Shown here: one piece after another, positions 30,526 through 39,529 of the stretch
Layout: each line of letters starts with the position of its first letter
How positions within the stretch are numbered: the stretch's first letter is position 1
Source of the DNA: Chrysosporum bergii ANA360D
Lineage (GTDB): Bacteria; Cyanobacteriota; Cyanobacteriia; Cyanobacteriales; Nostocaceae
Reading direction: 5' to 3'
Assembly: GCF_029891735.1 (NCBI RefSeq)
Contig: NZ_JANQDH010000106.1
Location: 1-64,000, forward strand
DNA length: 64,000 nt
The notes under the pieces: generated by a model
The model's input: the letters and a program-made list of their open reading frames with translations, nothing else
Database searches by the model: none
What the model was told of the DNA's origin: nothing
Program-made: the position numbers and the translations under genes

Positions 30526-31245
30526 ATGACACTTGTTTATCCACGTCGTCAGCGACAACTCGAAAACTTAGTCAGAAAGTTAGGTTTGCCAACAGGTTTA
30601 CCCATCAAATGGGAACTGTTGGATTTAGCACTAACTCATCCTACTGTTTCTGAGTCGGCAAATTATGAACAGTTAGAATTTGTCGGTGATGCAGTGGTCA
30701 GACTAGCGGCAGCAGTGGTGTTGTGGGAAACATATCCTGATTGTCCAGTGGGGGATTTTGCCGCCATTCGTTCTGTATTGGTTAGCGATCGCATCCTCGC
30801 TCAACTGGCGAGAGAATATGGTTTTGACTTATACTTACTGGTAGCTGGCAGTGCTACAAGTGATCAAATTGGGCAGGAATCAAGACTAGCAGATGCTTTT
30901 GAGGCTGTTCTGGGTGCCCTTTACCTCAGCACCAACAATTTGGAGTTAATTCGCCCTTGGCTAGATTTTCACATGAAAAAGCTAGCGGACGAAATTCGCC
31001 GCGATCCCGCCAGACTTAACTACAAAGCCGCCCTACAAGAATGGACACAGGCACAATTTAAAGTTTTGCCTGAATATCGCATTACTGAAGTTCATCCCAC
31101 TAACCAAAATCAAGAGCGTTTTGCTGCTGAGGTTTGGCTGCATGAAAACAAACTAGGCGAAGGTAAAGGACGCTCAATCAAGGCTGCTGAACAAGCCGCA
31201 GCTAAAGTGGCATTTCTAGGAATTTCTCAACAAAATAACCCCTAA
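30526..31245 (+). CDS. rnc: Ribonuclease III
   Basis: Cleaves double-stranded RNA in rRNA and mRNA processing; 239 residues. The catalytic domain shows LTHPTVSESANYEQLEFVGD (with E51 and D55) and the second acidic motif SRLADAFEAVLGALY. A double-stranded RNA-binding domain covers about 162-235 (NYKAALQEWTQAQF, GKGRSIKAAEQAAAKVAF). It is directly downstream of rnpB on the same strand. The ATG at 30526 gives the standard length. Confidence 0.94.
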   Translation: MTLVYPRRQRQLENLVRKLGLPTGLPIKWELLDLALTHPTVSESANYEQLEFVGDAVVRLAAAVVLWETYPDCPVGDFAAIRSVLVSDRILAQLAREYGFDLYLLVAGSATSDQIGQESRLADAFEAVLGALYLSTNNLELIRPWLDFHMKKLADEIRRDPARLNYKAALQEWTQAQFKVLPEYRITEVHPTNQNQERFAAEVWLHENKLGEGKGRSIKAAEQAAAKVAFLGISQQNNP

Positions 31246-31318
31246 GATTAATATTTTTAGACAACCTCCCCAATTAAAATCATCAGGATATCAACCCAAC
31301 TAGTTAATCAATCATTTT

Positions 31319-32347
31319 ATGAAAATTGCCGTTATTGGTGTAGGACGCTGGGGAGTACATTTATTGCGGAATTTTTTAGCACATCCCCAAGTGACTGTAG
31401 TGGCAGTAGTAGACCCCCAACCACAAAGACTGGCCGGGGTAAAGCAGCAGTTTAACTTAGAAGAAAACATATTATTAACTACTCAATGGTCAGCCTTACA
31501 GCAAATATCAGAACTGACAGCCGTAGCCATCGCCACCCCAGCAACCACCCACTATACTTTAATTAAGCAAGCCCTCAACCAGGGATACCATGTTTTGGCA
31601 GAAAAACCCCTAACTCTAGACCCGGTAGAATGTCTAGAACTTTGCCAACTGGCAGAAAAACGGCGTTTAATCCTCATGGTTGACCATACTTATTTATTTC
31701 ATCCAGCCGTTCAGCAAGGGCAAACTGTAGTTAAGGCGGGTACACTGGGTAATTTACGCTATGGCTATGCAGCAAGAACTCATTTAGGACCAGTGAGGCA
31801 AGATGTTGATGCTTTGTGGGATTTAGCCATTCATGATATTGCCATTTTTAACCACTGGCTGAGTGCAATACCTTTAAAAGTACAGGCTAAGGGGACCGTG
31901 TGGTTACAGACGGTAGAGAATAGGGAACTAACACACCCCCCATCAGGTTTGGCAGATTTAGTTTGGGTAACACTGACATATCCTAACGGGTTTGAGGCAT
32001 ATATTCACCTGTGCTGGGGAAATCCTGATAAACAGCGAAGACTGGCAATAGTGGGTAGCCGTGGTTGCTTAATTTTCGATGAAATGTCACCTTCATCACC
32101 CCTCACCCTTTTACATGGTGAGTTTCAACGTCAAGGAAATCAGTTTTTACCTGTGAATCAAAAACCAGAAGTGCTGGAATTTACCCCAGGGGAGCCATTG
32201 CAGCGAGTTTGCCATTACTTTATTCTCAGTATTATTGAGAACACCGCCCCAAACATCTCATCTGGTTGGGTAGGCACTACCTTAGTAAAGATTCTGTCTG
32301 GTCTGAGTGCATCTCTCCATCAAAGGGGCGAAACAGTAATTTTATGA
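31319..32347 (+). CDS. Gfo/Idh/MocA-family NAD(P)-dependent oxidoreductase
   Basis: 342 residues. The N-terminal Rossmann fold begins with IGVGRWGVHLLRNF and continues with the family motif AEKPLTLD (the catalytic-site Lys). The C-terminal alpha/beta domain includes DHTYLFHPAV and WDLAIHDIAIFNHWL. Members act on sugars or sugar nucleotides (C2-C3 oxidation or epimer-type steps), inositol or biliverdin-like substrates; I cannot assign this one. It is 73 bases from rnc on the same strand. Confidence 0.85.
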   Translation: MKIAVIGVGRWGVHLLRNFLAHPQVTVVAVVDPQPQRLAGVKQQFNLEENILLTTQWSALQQISELTAVAIATPATTHYTLIKQALNQGYHVLAEKPLTLDPVECLELCQLAEKRRLILMVDHTYLFHPAVQQGQTVVKAGTLGNLRYGYAARTHLGPVRQDVDALWDLAIHDIAIFNHWLSAIPLKVQAKGTVWLQTVENRELTHPPSGLADLVWVTLTYPNGFEAYIHLCWGNPDKQRRLAIVGSRGCLIFDEMSPSSPLTLLHGEFQRQGNQFLPVNQKPEVLEFTPGEPLQRVCHYFILSIIENTAPNISSGWVGTTLVKILSGLSASLHQRGETVIL

Positions 32348-32355
32348 TCAACAGA

Positions 32356-32397
32356 ATGGGATTAGAACCTGGTCCTTATAGGACGGCTTTTTTTGGT
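32356..32397. terminator. IS left-end-type hairpin acting as a probable bidirectional terminator
   Basis: ATGGGATTAGAACCTGG then GTCCTTATAGGAC and a run of Ts. It fills the 52-base gap between two convergent stop codons and matches the IS200/IS605 left-end hairpins at 38303 and 61001. Confidence 0.6.
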
Positions 32398-32399
32398 TT

Positions 32400-34382
32400 C
32401 TACTCTTGGCGTAAGCCTGGTTGAGCAAGTTTTGAAGATGAATGTAGAATCTGCGTCCCTTTAGGTCGCACAGTATCACATCCCTCTTCCAGCATTTCTT
32501 CTTCAGCAGCAACTTCTCGACGATTTAATAAGTAGCTATCAATCATGGGCATGGTAATCTTGACTGTAGTGCCTTGGTTTATACCTGCACTTTCTAAAGT
32601 AATGCTACCTCCCATCAGTTCAATTAAATTTCGGGAAATCGCTAGTCCTAGTCCTGTACCTTCTACCTTGCGTGTTGCACCCCCATCTAGCATCACGAAG
32701 GGGCGAAATAGTTTGTGCTGCTGGGCGGGTTCTATACCTAAACCTGTGTCTGTGATGCTGACAACCACTTGCAATTTGTCATGATTATATTTTGAAACAG
32801 CTGTAGCAATAGTGATGCTTCCCTCGTCGGTAAACTTAGTGGCATTACCAATAATATTAATTAGTACCTGCTTTAATTTAGCTGGATCTGCTTTTACGGG
32901 AATCAAGTTAGTACCTAAGTCAGTTTTTAACTGCAAACCTTTATTTTGCACATTAACTGATTGTAAATTAATCACTTCCAGCAGTATTTGTCGTAGATCA
33001 ATAGGTGTTGTCACTACCGAAAGTTTACCTGCTTCAATTTTGGAAATATCAAGTAAATCGTTAATAATACCCAGCAAGTGAATAGCTGTTTCATCAGCAC
33101 GTTTCAGAAAATCTATTTCTTCTTCCCGACTATCGCACAACCCATCATGAACCACACGCACACAGTTAATAATCACATTAAGTGGATTTCTCAATTCATG
33201 TGAAGTGGTGGCTAAAAACTGACTTTTAACGTGGTTAGCGGTTTTTGCCTCTTTCCAAGCAATTTCTAGTTCTTCTGCCCAGGCTTTGAGTCTCTCAACC
33301 ATTTGGTCAATTGCCTGGGCTAGTTGGTTAAACTCGCGAATTTTGAAGTTGCGGGGTACAGGTTGGGCAGCATGGTGGCTATGAAGATTCAAAGCATAGT
33401 CTCGCAGCTGTTCTAAGGGAACGGCTAAATAAGGAGCTAAATATAAAGATGCCAACAAACTAGCACCAATCAAACCAACTGTGAGAACTATGAGAATTAG
33501 TTTAATTTCTTCTAAACCTAGTAAAGCATTATCTACAGTTGTCACAGCTAACACTATCCATTTTTGCCCTTGTTCTTGTGTAGTAGGGTTAGCAATAGCC
33601 GTATAACCAACTATTAATTCTTGCCCTTGTTGAGAAAGTAAATTTATTGAGTTACTTTTTCCAGCCATGGCATTTTTAACAATTTGTCGCAGTGGCAGGG
33701 CATCTGGGTCTTGTTGAATATTACTGCCCACTAACTCTGGTGATGGGTGTACCAAAATCATGCCATTTTCAGCAATTACTAGAGTAGATCCTGTTAAAGA
33801 TCCTGGCTGATTTTTCGTCTGTTTGTATAGTCCTGATTGAATACTCAATACATATAGCAGTTCCCCAGTGCGATTATACACTGGGGCAGATAGCAGCAAT
33901 TGCAATTGATTGTCTGTATTTTTTTTACCTGTGGTTCCAGCCTGGGCAGGTAAGATTGTTTTGATATCAATTTTTTCTTTTTCAGAAATAACTAATCTAC
34001 TTTCGCTAATTTCTTGCTTACCACAGCTACTAGCGATGATTTTACGGCTTTGCAGATCAGTTAATTCCAGGCACTCTACCTGGGTGGGCAATTTTTTGGC
34101 AAGACTAGTGAGATATTGTTCTACTTCTGAAGACGAACCAGATTGAGTAACTGTTGTTTGACTTACAGTTAGTAAAAGAGTTTTGAGGGTGGCAATGGCA
34201 GTGGTAATTTTTTCACCTTTTAAAATAGCGCTTTCTGTGAGATTTTGACGCGCAGTTTTCAATAGGCTGGACCTTGCTTTATTCAAGGCCACAACCTCCC
34301 CTAGCAATAACACAGGGACAAAAACAAGTAAAATTCTTGTTAATAAAATACGTCGAAAGGATGATTGACGAGCCTTAGCCAT
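32400..34382 (-). CDS. Membrane sensor histidine kinase (Cache-HAMP-HisKA-HATPase)
   Basis: About 660 residues. A transmembrane helix near residue 20 (ILLVFVPVLLLGEVVAL) and a second near 300 (LILIVLTVGLIGASLLASLY) bracket a periplasmic dCache-like sensor domain. A HAMP linker follows (PLEQLRDYALNLHSH), then a long coiled coil, the phospho-acceptor box TTSHELRNPLNVI, and the ATPase N, G1 and G2 boxes (IGNATKFTDEG, DTGLGIEP, GTGLGLAIS). The kinase is complete and should autophosphorylate in response to an external small ligand; the ligand is unknown and no regulator is adjacent. The frame is open to 34430, but the ATG at 34382 (MAKARQSSF) gives a standard positively charged N-terminus. Confidence 0.9.
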   Translation of the reverse strand: MAKARQSSFRRILLTRILLVFVPVLLLGEVVALNKARSSLLKTARQNLTESAILKGEKITTAIATLKTLLLTVSQTTVTQSGSSSEVEQYLTSLAKKLPTQVECLELTDLQSRKIIASSCGKQEISESRLVISEKEKIDIKTILPAQAGTTGKKNTDNQLQLLLSAPVYNRTGELLYVLSIQSGLYKQTKNQPGSLTGSTLVIAENGMILVHPSPELVGSNIQQDPDALPLRQIVKNAMAGKSNSINLLSQQGQELIVGYTAIANPTTQEQGQKWIVLAVTTVDNALLGLEEIKLILIVLTVGLIGASLLASLYLAPYLAVPLEQLRDYALNLHSHHAAQPVPRNFKIREFNQLAQAIDQMVERLKAWAEELEIAWKEAKTANHVKSQFLATTSHELRNPLNVIINCVRVVHDGLCDSREEEIDFLKRADETAIHLLGIINDLLDISKIEAGKLSVVTTPIDLRQILLEVINLQSVNVQNKGLQLKTDLGTNLIPVKADPAKLKQVLINIIGNATKFTDEGSITIATAVSKYNHDKLQVVVSITDTGLGIEPAQQHKLFRPFVMLDGGATRKVEGTGLGLAISRNLIELMGGSITLESAGINQGTTVKITMPMIDSYLLNRREVAAEEEMLEEGCDTVRPKGTQILHSSSKLAQPGLRQE

Positions 34383-34798
34383 TGAGTATCTCACTTCGCA
34401 TCTGTAAACCACAAATGTAACGATATGCAATTAGAATAGCTCCCAGAGATATTCTGCTAAGTGTAATCGGGTGTTTTTGTCAAGTGGCAAAAGTGGTAAA
34501 TATTGAAAATATACCGGGAATCAGCTATACCAAAGTTCATATGGGGTAGATGTGAAAGTAACCGGTGTTGCATATGGATACACTTTAAAAATATAGGACT
34601 ATCGCGGCTGGAATTGAAGAGTGGATAGATAATTGATCATGAAAAAATAAAATCATACAACAGATTACAATGCCTGAAGGTTAGAGCCGCTGAGATTGCT
34701 GCTTAGTTTTTTTTGTTAATAGTAGCTTACAGGGAAATATTTTTTTCCATTCAATCCACTGACAACCAAAATCTCAAGACTATCCCACTAACCAAATT
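34383..34798. other. Gene-free interval, divergent promoters
   Basis: About 416 bp of AT-rich sequence between the divergent kinase and reductase genes. I see no repeats, hairpins or open frames of note. Confidence 0.6.
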
Positions 34799-35527
34799 AT
34801 GCAACATCGTCCTTATACCACAGTGGTTTTAGCCATGAGTGCCGATGGCAAAATAGCAGATTTTAGGCGATCGCCTGCCCGGTTTGGTTCAGGGGCTGAT
34901 AAAGCCCACCTGGAAAAACAAATTGCTGCTTCTGATGCCGTTTTACTAGGTGCTGGAACTCTTCGCGCCTACGGTACGACACTTACTGTATCACAACCAA
35001 TGCTGCTGCAACATCGAATCAAAGCGGGTAAGTCCCCCCAGCCAGTTCATATAGTCATTACGCAATCTGCTGACCTCGATCCGGAAATTAAGTTTTTTCA
35101 ACAGCCTATAGAACGTTGGTTGCTAACAACAACAATGGGGGCGCGTTCTTGGCAAAAACGGGAACAGAAACTTGATTCAACGGGGTTAACACTGGCAGAT
35201 AAGTCTCCCCCAAAATTTAATCATATTATGGTTTTTGACGCACCAACGGGAAATGTTGATACATCTACTGCTTTGCAACACATGGTTTCTCTACACATAA
35301 CACGTTTAGCTGTATTGGGAGGTGGTGAATTAGTAGCTGCTCTGCTCCAATCAAATTTAATTGATGAACTCTGGCTCACAGTTTGTCCACTGATTTTAGG
35401 TGGTGCTTCTGCACCCACACCAGTAGGAGGTGTAGGATTTTTATCTCAATTAGCCCCTAAGTTACAACTTTTGGAAGTACATCAAGTTGAGCAAGAGGTG
35501 TTTCTTCACTATCGTCTGCAACCTTGA
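34799..35527 (+). CDS. RibD C-terminal-domain (dihydrofolate-reductase-like) reductase
   Basis: 242 residues covering only the reductase half of bifunctional RibD. Motifs: VLAMSADGKIAD, the substrate loop AVLLGAGTLRAYGTTL, LAVLGGGELVAALL and CPLILGGASAPTP. In riboflavin synthesis the RibD C-terminal domain reduces the ribosylamino-pyrimidine with NADPH; stand-alone proteins of this type may be true pyrimidine reductases or unrelated NADPH reductases. The deaminase zinc motif is absent by construction, not by truncation, since the N-terminus is well formed. Confidence 0.85.
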   Translation: MQHRPYTTVVLAMSADGKIADFRRSPARFGSGADKAHLEKQIAASDAVLLGAGTLRAYGTTLTVSQPMLLQHRIKAGKSPQPVHIVITQSADLDPEIKFFQQPIERWLLTTTMGARSWQKREQKLDSTGLTLADKSPPKFNHIMVFDAPTGNVDTSTALQHMVSLHITRLAVLGGGELVAALLQSNLIDELWLTVCPLILGGASAPTPVGGVGFLSQLAPKLQLLEVHQVEQEVFLHYRLQP

Positions 35528-35555
35528 GCGGATTAGCCTATGCTAATAGTTATTG

Positions 35556-35580
35556 CTCATTAGTCATTGGTCATCAGTCA
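35556..35580. repeat. Short heptamer repeat (STRR-like) at a gene start
   Basis: CTCATTAGTCATTGGTCATC, the reverse-strand version of the repeat at 11024-11055. It overlaps the possible TTG start of the downstream gene. Confidence 0.55.
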
Positions 35581-35581
35581 G

Positions 35582-36766
35582 GTGGAACACATCAAACCTC
35601 GCTACTCTAGCCTTTGGGCTAACCAAATCGCACAAGTACCCCAAGATGCCTGGGATGCTTTAGCAATGCCACTCAAAACCCCTTTTTTAGAGTGGGACTG
35701 GCTAAATCATCTGGAAACGTCCCAGAGTGCTATAGCTAAAACCGGTTGGTTACCAAATCATTTAACCCTTTGGCGAGACCAGAGTTTAATTGCGGTGGCT
35801 CCACTTTATTTAAAAGGACATAGTTATGGTGAATTCGTTTTTGATCACCAATGGGCAGAATTAGCTCATCGCATAGGAGTACAGTATTATCCAAAGTTGC
35901 TGGGAATGACACCATTTACCCCGGCTGAAGGTTATCGCTTCTTAATTGCCCCGGGGGAAGATGAAAATGAAATTACAGCCATAATGCTGCATGAAATAGA
36001 TTCTTTCTGCATTAAGCATGGCGTTTCTGGTTGTCATTTTCTTTATGTTGATCCCCAATGGCGAGCAGTGCTAGAACGGCAAGGTTTTAGCACTTGGTTA
36101 CACCACAGCTACATTTGGGAAAATCTCGCTTTTAAAACTTTTGATGATTATTTAAAAATATTCAATGCTAATCAGCGCCGTAATATTAAGCGGGAACGCA
36201 AAGCTATAGAAAAAGTTGGTTTACGACTACAACCATTGACTGGTGATGCTATTCCTCAGTCTTTATTTTCTTTAATGTATCATTTCTATGCTGACACTTG
36301 TGATAAGTTTGGCTGGTGGGGTAGTAAATATCTGACTAAGCAATTTTTTGAGCAGTTACATAGTAATTATCGCCATCGAGTACTGTTCTTTGCTGCATAT
36401 ACAGAACAAGACCAACGCCAACCCCTAGGTATGTCCTTTTGTTTGTTTAAAGGCGATCGCTTATATGGACGCTATTGGGGCAGTTTTCAGGAAATAGATT
36501 GTTTACATTTCAACGCTTGCTATTATACACCCATTGAGTGGGCGATCGCTCACAATATCCAAAGCTTCGACCCTGGGGCCGGGGGAAGACACAAAAAACG
36601 TCGGGGTTTTCCGGCTATGCCTAATCACAGTTTACACCGCTTTTACAATAATCGTTTAGAACAAATTCTTTGTCGTTATATTCAAGAGGTCAATCAACTA
36701 GAAGAGGAAGAAATGGCAGCTATTAATGAGGATTTGCCATTTCACCAGGAAGGAAGAAATAACTAA
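35582..36766 (+). CDS. FemAB/GNAT-like protein (peptidoglycan biosynthesis/recognition family, DUF482)
   Basis: About 394 residues with the double acyl-transferase-like fold of the COG3146 family. Recognisable parts are SCHFLYVDP-like GCHFLYVDPQW, the NQRRNIKRERK stretch after an aromatic-rich region, and the C-terminal motif FDPGAGGRHKKRRGFPA. The family is named for similarity to FemAB peptidoglycan bridge enzymes; the true substrate is unproved. The frame opens with a TTG at 35567 inside the heptamer repeat; the GTG at 35582 (VEHIKPRYSS) is an equally possible start and is given here. A HIP1 site lies within the gene. Confidence 0.82.
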   Translation: MEHIKPRYSSLWANQIAQVPQDAWDALAMPLKTPFLEWDWLNHLETSQSAIAKTGWLPNHLTLWRDQSLIAVAPLYLKGHSYGEFVFDHQWAELAHRIGVQYYPKLLGMTPFTPAEGYRFLIAPGEDENEITAIMLHEIDSFCIKHGVSGCHFLYVDPQWRAVLERQGFSTWLHHSYIWENLAFKTFDDYLKIFNANQRRNIKRERKAIEKVGLRLQPLTGDAIPQSLFSLMYHFYADTCDKFGWWGSKYLTKQFFEQLHSNYRHRVLFFAAYTEQDQRQPLGMSFCLFKGDRLYGRYWGSFQEIDCLHFNACYYTPIEWAIAHNIQSFDPGAGGRHKKRRGFPAMPNHSLHRFYNNRLEQILCRYIQEVNQLEEEEMAAINEDLPFHQEGRNN

Positions 36767-36830
36767 TTCTACCTGAGTTGTGGTAGGTGACAACACACCG
36801 ATCTAACTAGCTAACTTCCCTCACAGTGGA

Positions 36831-37901
36831 CTATTTACCCCCAGAATCAGACTCACGACTGGGAATGGTCTCAACAACTACCTGACCAGGGGTGATAAGT
36901 TCCCCTTCCGTAGTAGGTGTTTGGAGGGCTTGTAGTTCTTGTTCAGCAATTAAATCAGTGATTTGCTGCTTTAATTTCTCAATTTTCTCGGCTTCCTGCA
37001 ATTCCCCTTGCAACTGGTATGCTGTGTAGGCGCGGTTTAATAATTGGTTGGCTTTTTTCAGTTCACCAAGGTTATATAAAAGCACTCCTAAGTTATAGTA
37101 GGCGGAGGCATTTTCAGGATTTTGGCGAATGGCTTGGCGATATACAGCTATGGCTTGTTCCGGGTCACCTTGAATTACTTTCAGACTTCCCAGGTTATTA
37201 TAGGCTGTATCATTTTTGGGATCAATTTCTATGACTTGCTTATAAGCGGCAATGGCTTCTTCTATTTTTCCTTGTCCCTGACGGGTGATGGCTAGGTTAA
37301 ATTGAGCCTTGGCGTTACTTCTATCTAATTTAATCGCTTCTTGGTATGCAGCGATGGCTTCTTCAATTCTTCCTAGTTCGTATAATGCTAATCCTAAATT
37401 ATAGTGAGTTGCTGTTTTATTGGGGTCGATAACTAATGCTTGTCTATAAGCGGTGATGGCTGCTTCTTTTTGTCCCTGTCGGTGCAAAGCTAACCCCAAG
37501 TTATAATAGGTTTCACCCAAATTAGGATTAATTCTCACCGCCTCTCCATATTCTTGCACTGCTACATCTAGGCGATTTTGCATCAGGAGAATATTACCTA
37601 AATAATGCCTTGCCAGAGCCAGGTTAGGATCTCTCTGCAAAGCCAGACGAAAGGCAGACTCCGCCCCTTGTAAATCATTACGGTTATAGCGTGTGACTCC
37701 TTGCTGGTAAAGACTAGCTGTTTTTAAATCCTGAGAAATTGCTTGTTCTGCTAGTAGCTTGTTTTCTGATAATTGCATGATTGCAGGCGCAGCACACAAC
37801 AAACAAGCCATAGCCGTACTCAGAACTCCTAAATACTGCTGCTTGTTGATGGCTCCATGGAACCAGGAAAATTTCTGGCGAATTCGATGCTGTTTATACA
37901 T
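36831..37901 (-). CDS. TPR-repeat protein with N-terminal membrane segment
   Basis: About 356 residues. A hydrophobic segment near residues 20-40 (YLGVLSTAMACLLCAAPAIM) suggests export or anchoring. Seven consecutive TPR units follow (for example AVQEYGEAVRINPN, AITAYRQALVIDPN, AIAAYQEAIKLDRS, AIAAYKQVIEIDPK, AIAVYRQAIRQNPE), then a Glu-rich coiled coil. It is a protein-interaction scaffold. The ATG at 37919 lies inside a dispersed palindromic repeat, so I prefer the ATG at 37901 (MYKQHRIRQKF). Confidence 0.82.
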   Translation of the reverse strand: MYKQHRIRQKFSWFHGAINKQQYLGVLSTAMACLLCAAPAIMQLSENKLLAEQAISQDLKTASLYQQGVTRYNRNDLQGAESAFRLALQRDPNLALARHYLGNILLMQNRLDVAVQEYGEAVRINPNLGETYYNLGLALHRQGQKEAAITAYRQALVIDPNKTATHYNLGLALYELGRIEEAIAAYQEAIKLDRSNAKAQFNLAITRQGQGKIEEAIAAYKQVIEIDPKNDTAYNNLGSLKVIQGDPEQAIAVYRQAIRQNPENASAYYNLGVLLYNLGELKKANQLLNRAYTAYQLQGELQEAEKIEKLKQQITDLIAEQELQALQTPTTEGELITPGQVVVETIPSRESDSGGK

Positions 37902-37907
37902 AAGTGG

Positions 37908-37930
37908 TAGTGCGAGCATCTAGCTCGCTG
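37908..37930. repeat. GAGCATC-TGCTCGC palindromic repeat, copy at the TPR gene start
   Basis: GTGCGAGCATCTAGCTCGCT. It is related to copies at 1683-1704, 38266-38290, 42424-42444 and 58244-58264, and it supplies the first ATG of the TPR gene frame. Confidence 0.6.
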
Positions 37931-37954
37931 CTATTCTGTAGTTTTTGAGAACTC

Positions 37955-38127
37955 TTTGACACTCCCCGCCTTCAAGTCAGAATTTGCTCGAATTCAGGTT
38001 TTCACCAACCAGAGTAGAGATTCCAGGGATCCCCTCCCCTAGTTGGCTTGGCAAGATTTAAATATTTACTGCTAAATATTGACTTCTGCATTTACATCTC
38101 TTTGAAGTTCGCAACCACAGTTACATT
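37955..38127 (-). pseudogene. tnpB 3' remnant plus IS605-type right end
   Basis: On the minus strand it reads CNCGCELQRDVNAEVNI, the second zinc-finger pair and the RuvC-III Asp region of TnpB, then stop codons, then a right-end hairpin and GGCGGGGAGTGTCAAA. Nucleotide similarity with the remnant at 58917-59375 is clear over the RDxNA region. All upstream parts are lost; copy C of the TATAGC element abuts the broken edge. Confidence 0.75.
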
Positions 38128-38229
38128 TATAGCATTTGTTAAACAGGTGACATACAAATGTAAATAATCGTCTTGTAGCACCAGTCCTGCTTGCTAAGAA
38201 TGTACCTCATTTGGGCAAAATTCGCTATA
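38128..38229 (-). repeat. TATAGC element, copy C
   Basis: A 102-bp copy on the minus strand with complete TATAGC/GCTATA ends. It is fused to the truncated tnpB remnant on its left. Confidence 0.75.
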
Positions 38230-38302
38230 AGAGCATTTTTTGAATTGTAATTGTTCAAGTTTCCTAGTGGTGTGAGCATCTTGCTCGCTGTTGACCAAAA
38301 GA

Positions 38303-38345
38303 ATGGGATACAAGCCCCGTCCTTCTAGGACGGCTTTTCTTGATT
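38303..38345 (-). mobile_element. IS200/IS605 left-end remnant overlapping the queA 3' end
   Basis: Minus-strand order: codons for YIKNQEKPS, stop TAG inside hairpin CCGTCCTAGAAGGACGG, then GGGCTTGTATCCCATTC. This is the same order as the tnpA remnant at 61001-61108 (YIQNLEKPS, TAG, hairpin, AACCCAT). Confidence 0.7.
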
Positions 38346-39500
38346 TTTGATATATTCTTCTCTGGCTTCTGGAAGAATTAGCATGGCATCACCGAAGGAA
38401 TAAAAACGATATTTCCAGGCGATCGCTTGTTGGTATATATTTAATAAACGTTCTCTACCAATCAACGCACTCACCAACATCAGTAAACTAGAACGTGGTA
38501 GGTGAAAATTGGTAATTAAACCATCTATTACCCGCCATTGGTAACGGGGATATATAAATAAGTCTGTTTTGCCACAAAATGGTTGTAATTGGTCGGTTTG
38601 GGCTGCTGCTTCCAAGGCACGGACTACCGTTGTACCCACGGCAATAATTCTACCCCCAGCTGCTTTAGTGGCGCGGATTTGTTCTACTGTTGCTGAGGGA
38701 ACGGAGATCCATTCTTCGTGCATCTGGTGGCTACTTACATCTTCTATTTCCACAGGGCGAAAAGTGCCTACGCCAACGTGTAGAGTAATGTAGGCTTGAT
38801 TAATACCGCTTTTTTGCAAGTTTGACAGTAGTTCTGGGGTGAAATGTAATCCAGCTGTGGGGGCGGCTATAGCTCCTGGGTTTTGGGCATAAACTGTTTG
38901 ATACTGTTCATCAGCCGCAGTTGATGTTGTGATGTAGGGAGGTAGGGGTATTTCACCGAATTGATCTAAGATTTCTACCAAGGGTTTTCCTTCAGGAACA
39001 TGAAATTCTAATACCCGCCCGGATGTGGCTGCATCTGTTTCTACTACTGTGGCGATTAATTCTTGGGGGAGTGGCTCAGAGTTTTGCTCTTCCTTCATTC
39101 CCTTTCCCCTGGGGGCAAAAAATATTTTTGCTCCTAATTTAAAGCGTTTTCCTGGTTTAACTAAGGCTAACCAGCGATTATATCCTTTTTCTTCTAAAAG
39201 CAAAATTTCTATTTCCGCACCAGTGGTTTTACGACCATACAACCGCGCTGGAATAACTTTTGTGTCATTAATTACCAATAAGTCATTAGGGTGTAATAAC
39301 TTTGGTAGGTCTCGAAAAATGTGGTTTAAGGGTGGGGTTTCTTTCCCTGTTGTGGGGGAATTTACTACTAGTAAGCGGGAGCTATCTCTGGGAAATACAG
39401 GATTTTGAGCAATTAGTTCGGTTGGTAATGAGTAATCATATCCTGTTAGCGAACGGTCTAAATTTACCTCTTGGGTTTCTGGTGCAGAAGGTTGATTCAA
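38325..39500 (-). CDS. queA: S-adenosylmethionine:tRNA ribosyltransferase-isomerase
   Basis: Makes epoxyqueuosine in tRNA by transferring the ribosyl part of SAM. Motifs are typical: [20 protein letters not shown], the hallmark [17 protein letters not shown] and [11 protein letters not shown], and [11 protein letters not shown] near the end. After DAMLILP the protein has about 12 extra residues ([14 protein letters not shown]) that match the end of an IS200 TnpA, and the stop codon lies in the IS hairpin. For the start I choose the TTG at 39500, which has AGGA 9 bases upstream; an ATG at 39560 is also in frame but would overlap prmA by 31 bases. Confidence 0.9.
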   Translation of the reverse strand: MNQPSAPETQEVNLDRSLTGYDYSLPTELIAQNPVFPRDSSRLLVVNSPTTGKETPPLNHIFRDLPKLLHPNDLLVINDTKVIPARLYGRKTTGAEIEILLLEEKGYNRWLALVKPGKRFKLGAKIFFAPRGKGMKEEQNSEPLPQELIATVVETDAATSGRVLEFHVPEGKPLVEILDQFGEIPLPPYITTSTAADEQYQTVYAQNPGAIAAPTAGLHFTPELLSNLQKSGINQAYITLHVGVGTFRPVEIEDVSSHQMHEEWISVPSATVEQIRATKAAGGRIIAVGTTVVRALEAAAQTDQLQPFCGKTDLFIYPRYQWRVIDGLITNFHLPRSSLLMLVSALIGRERLLNIYQQAIAWKYRFYSFGDAMLILPEAREEYIKNQEKPS

Positions 39501-39529
39501 GTTACTATATCCTATTTGTTCGTTTTCAG

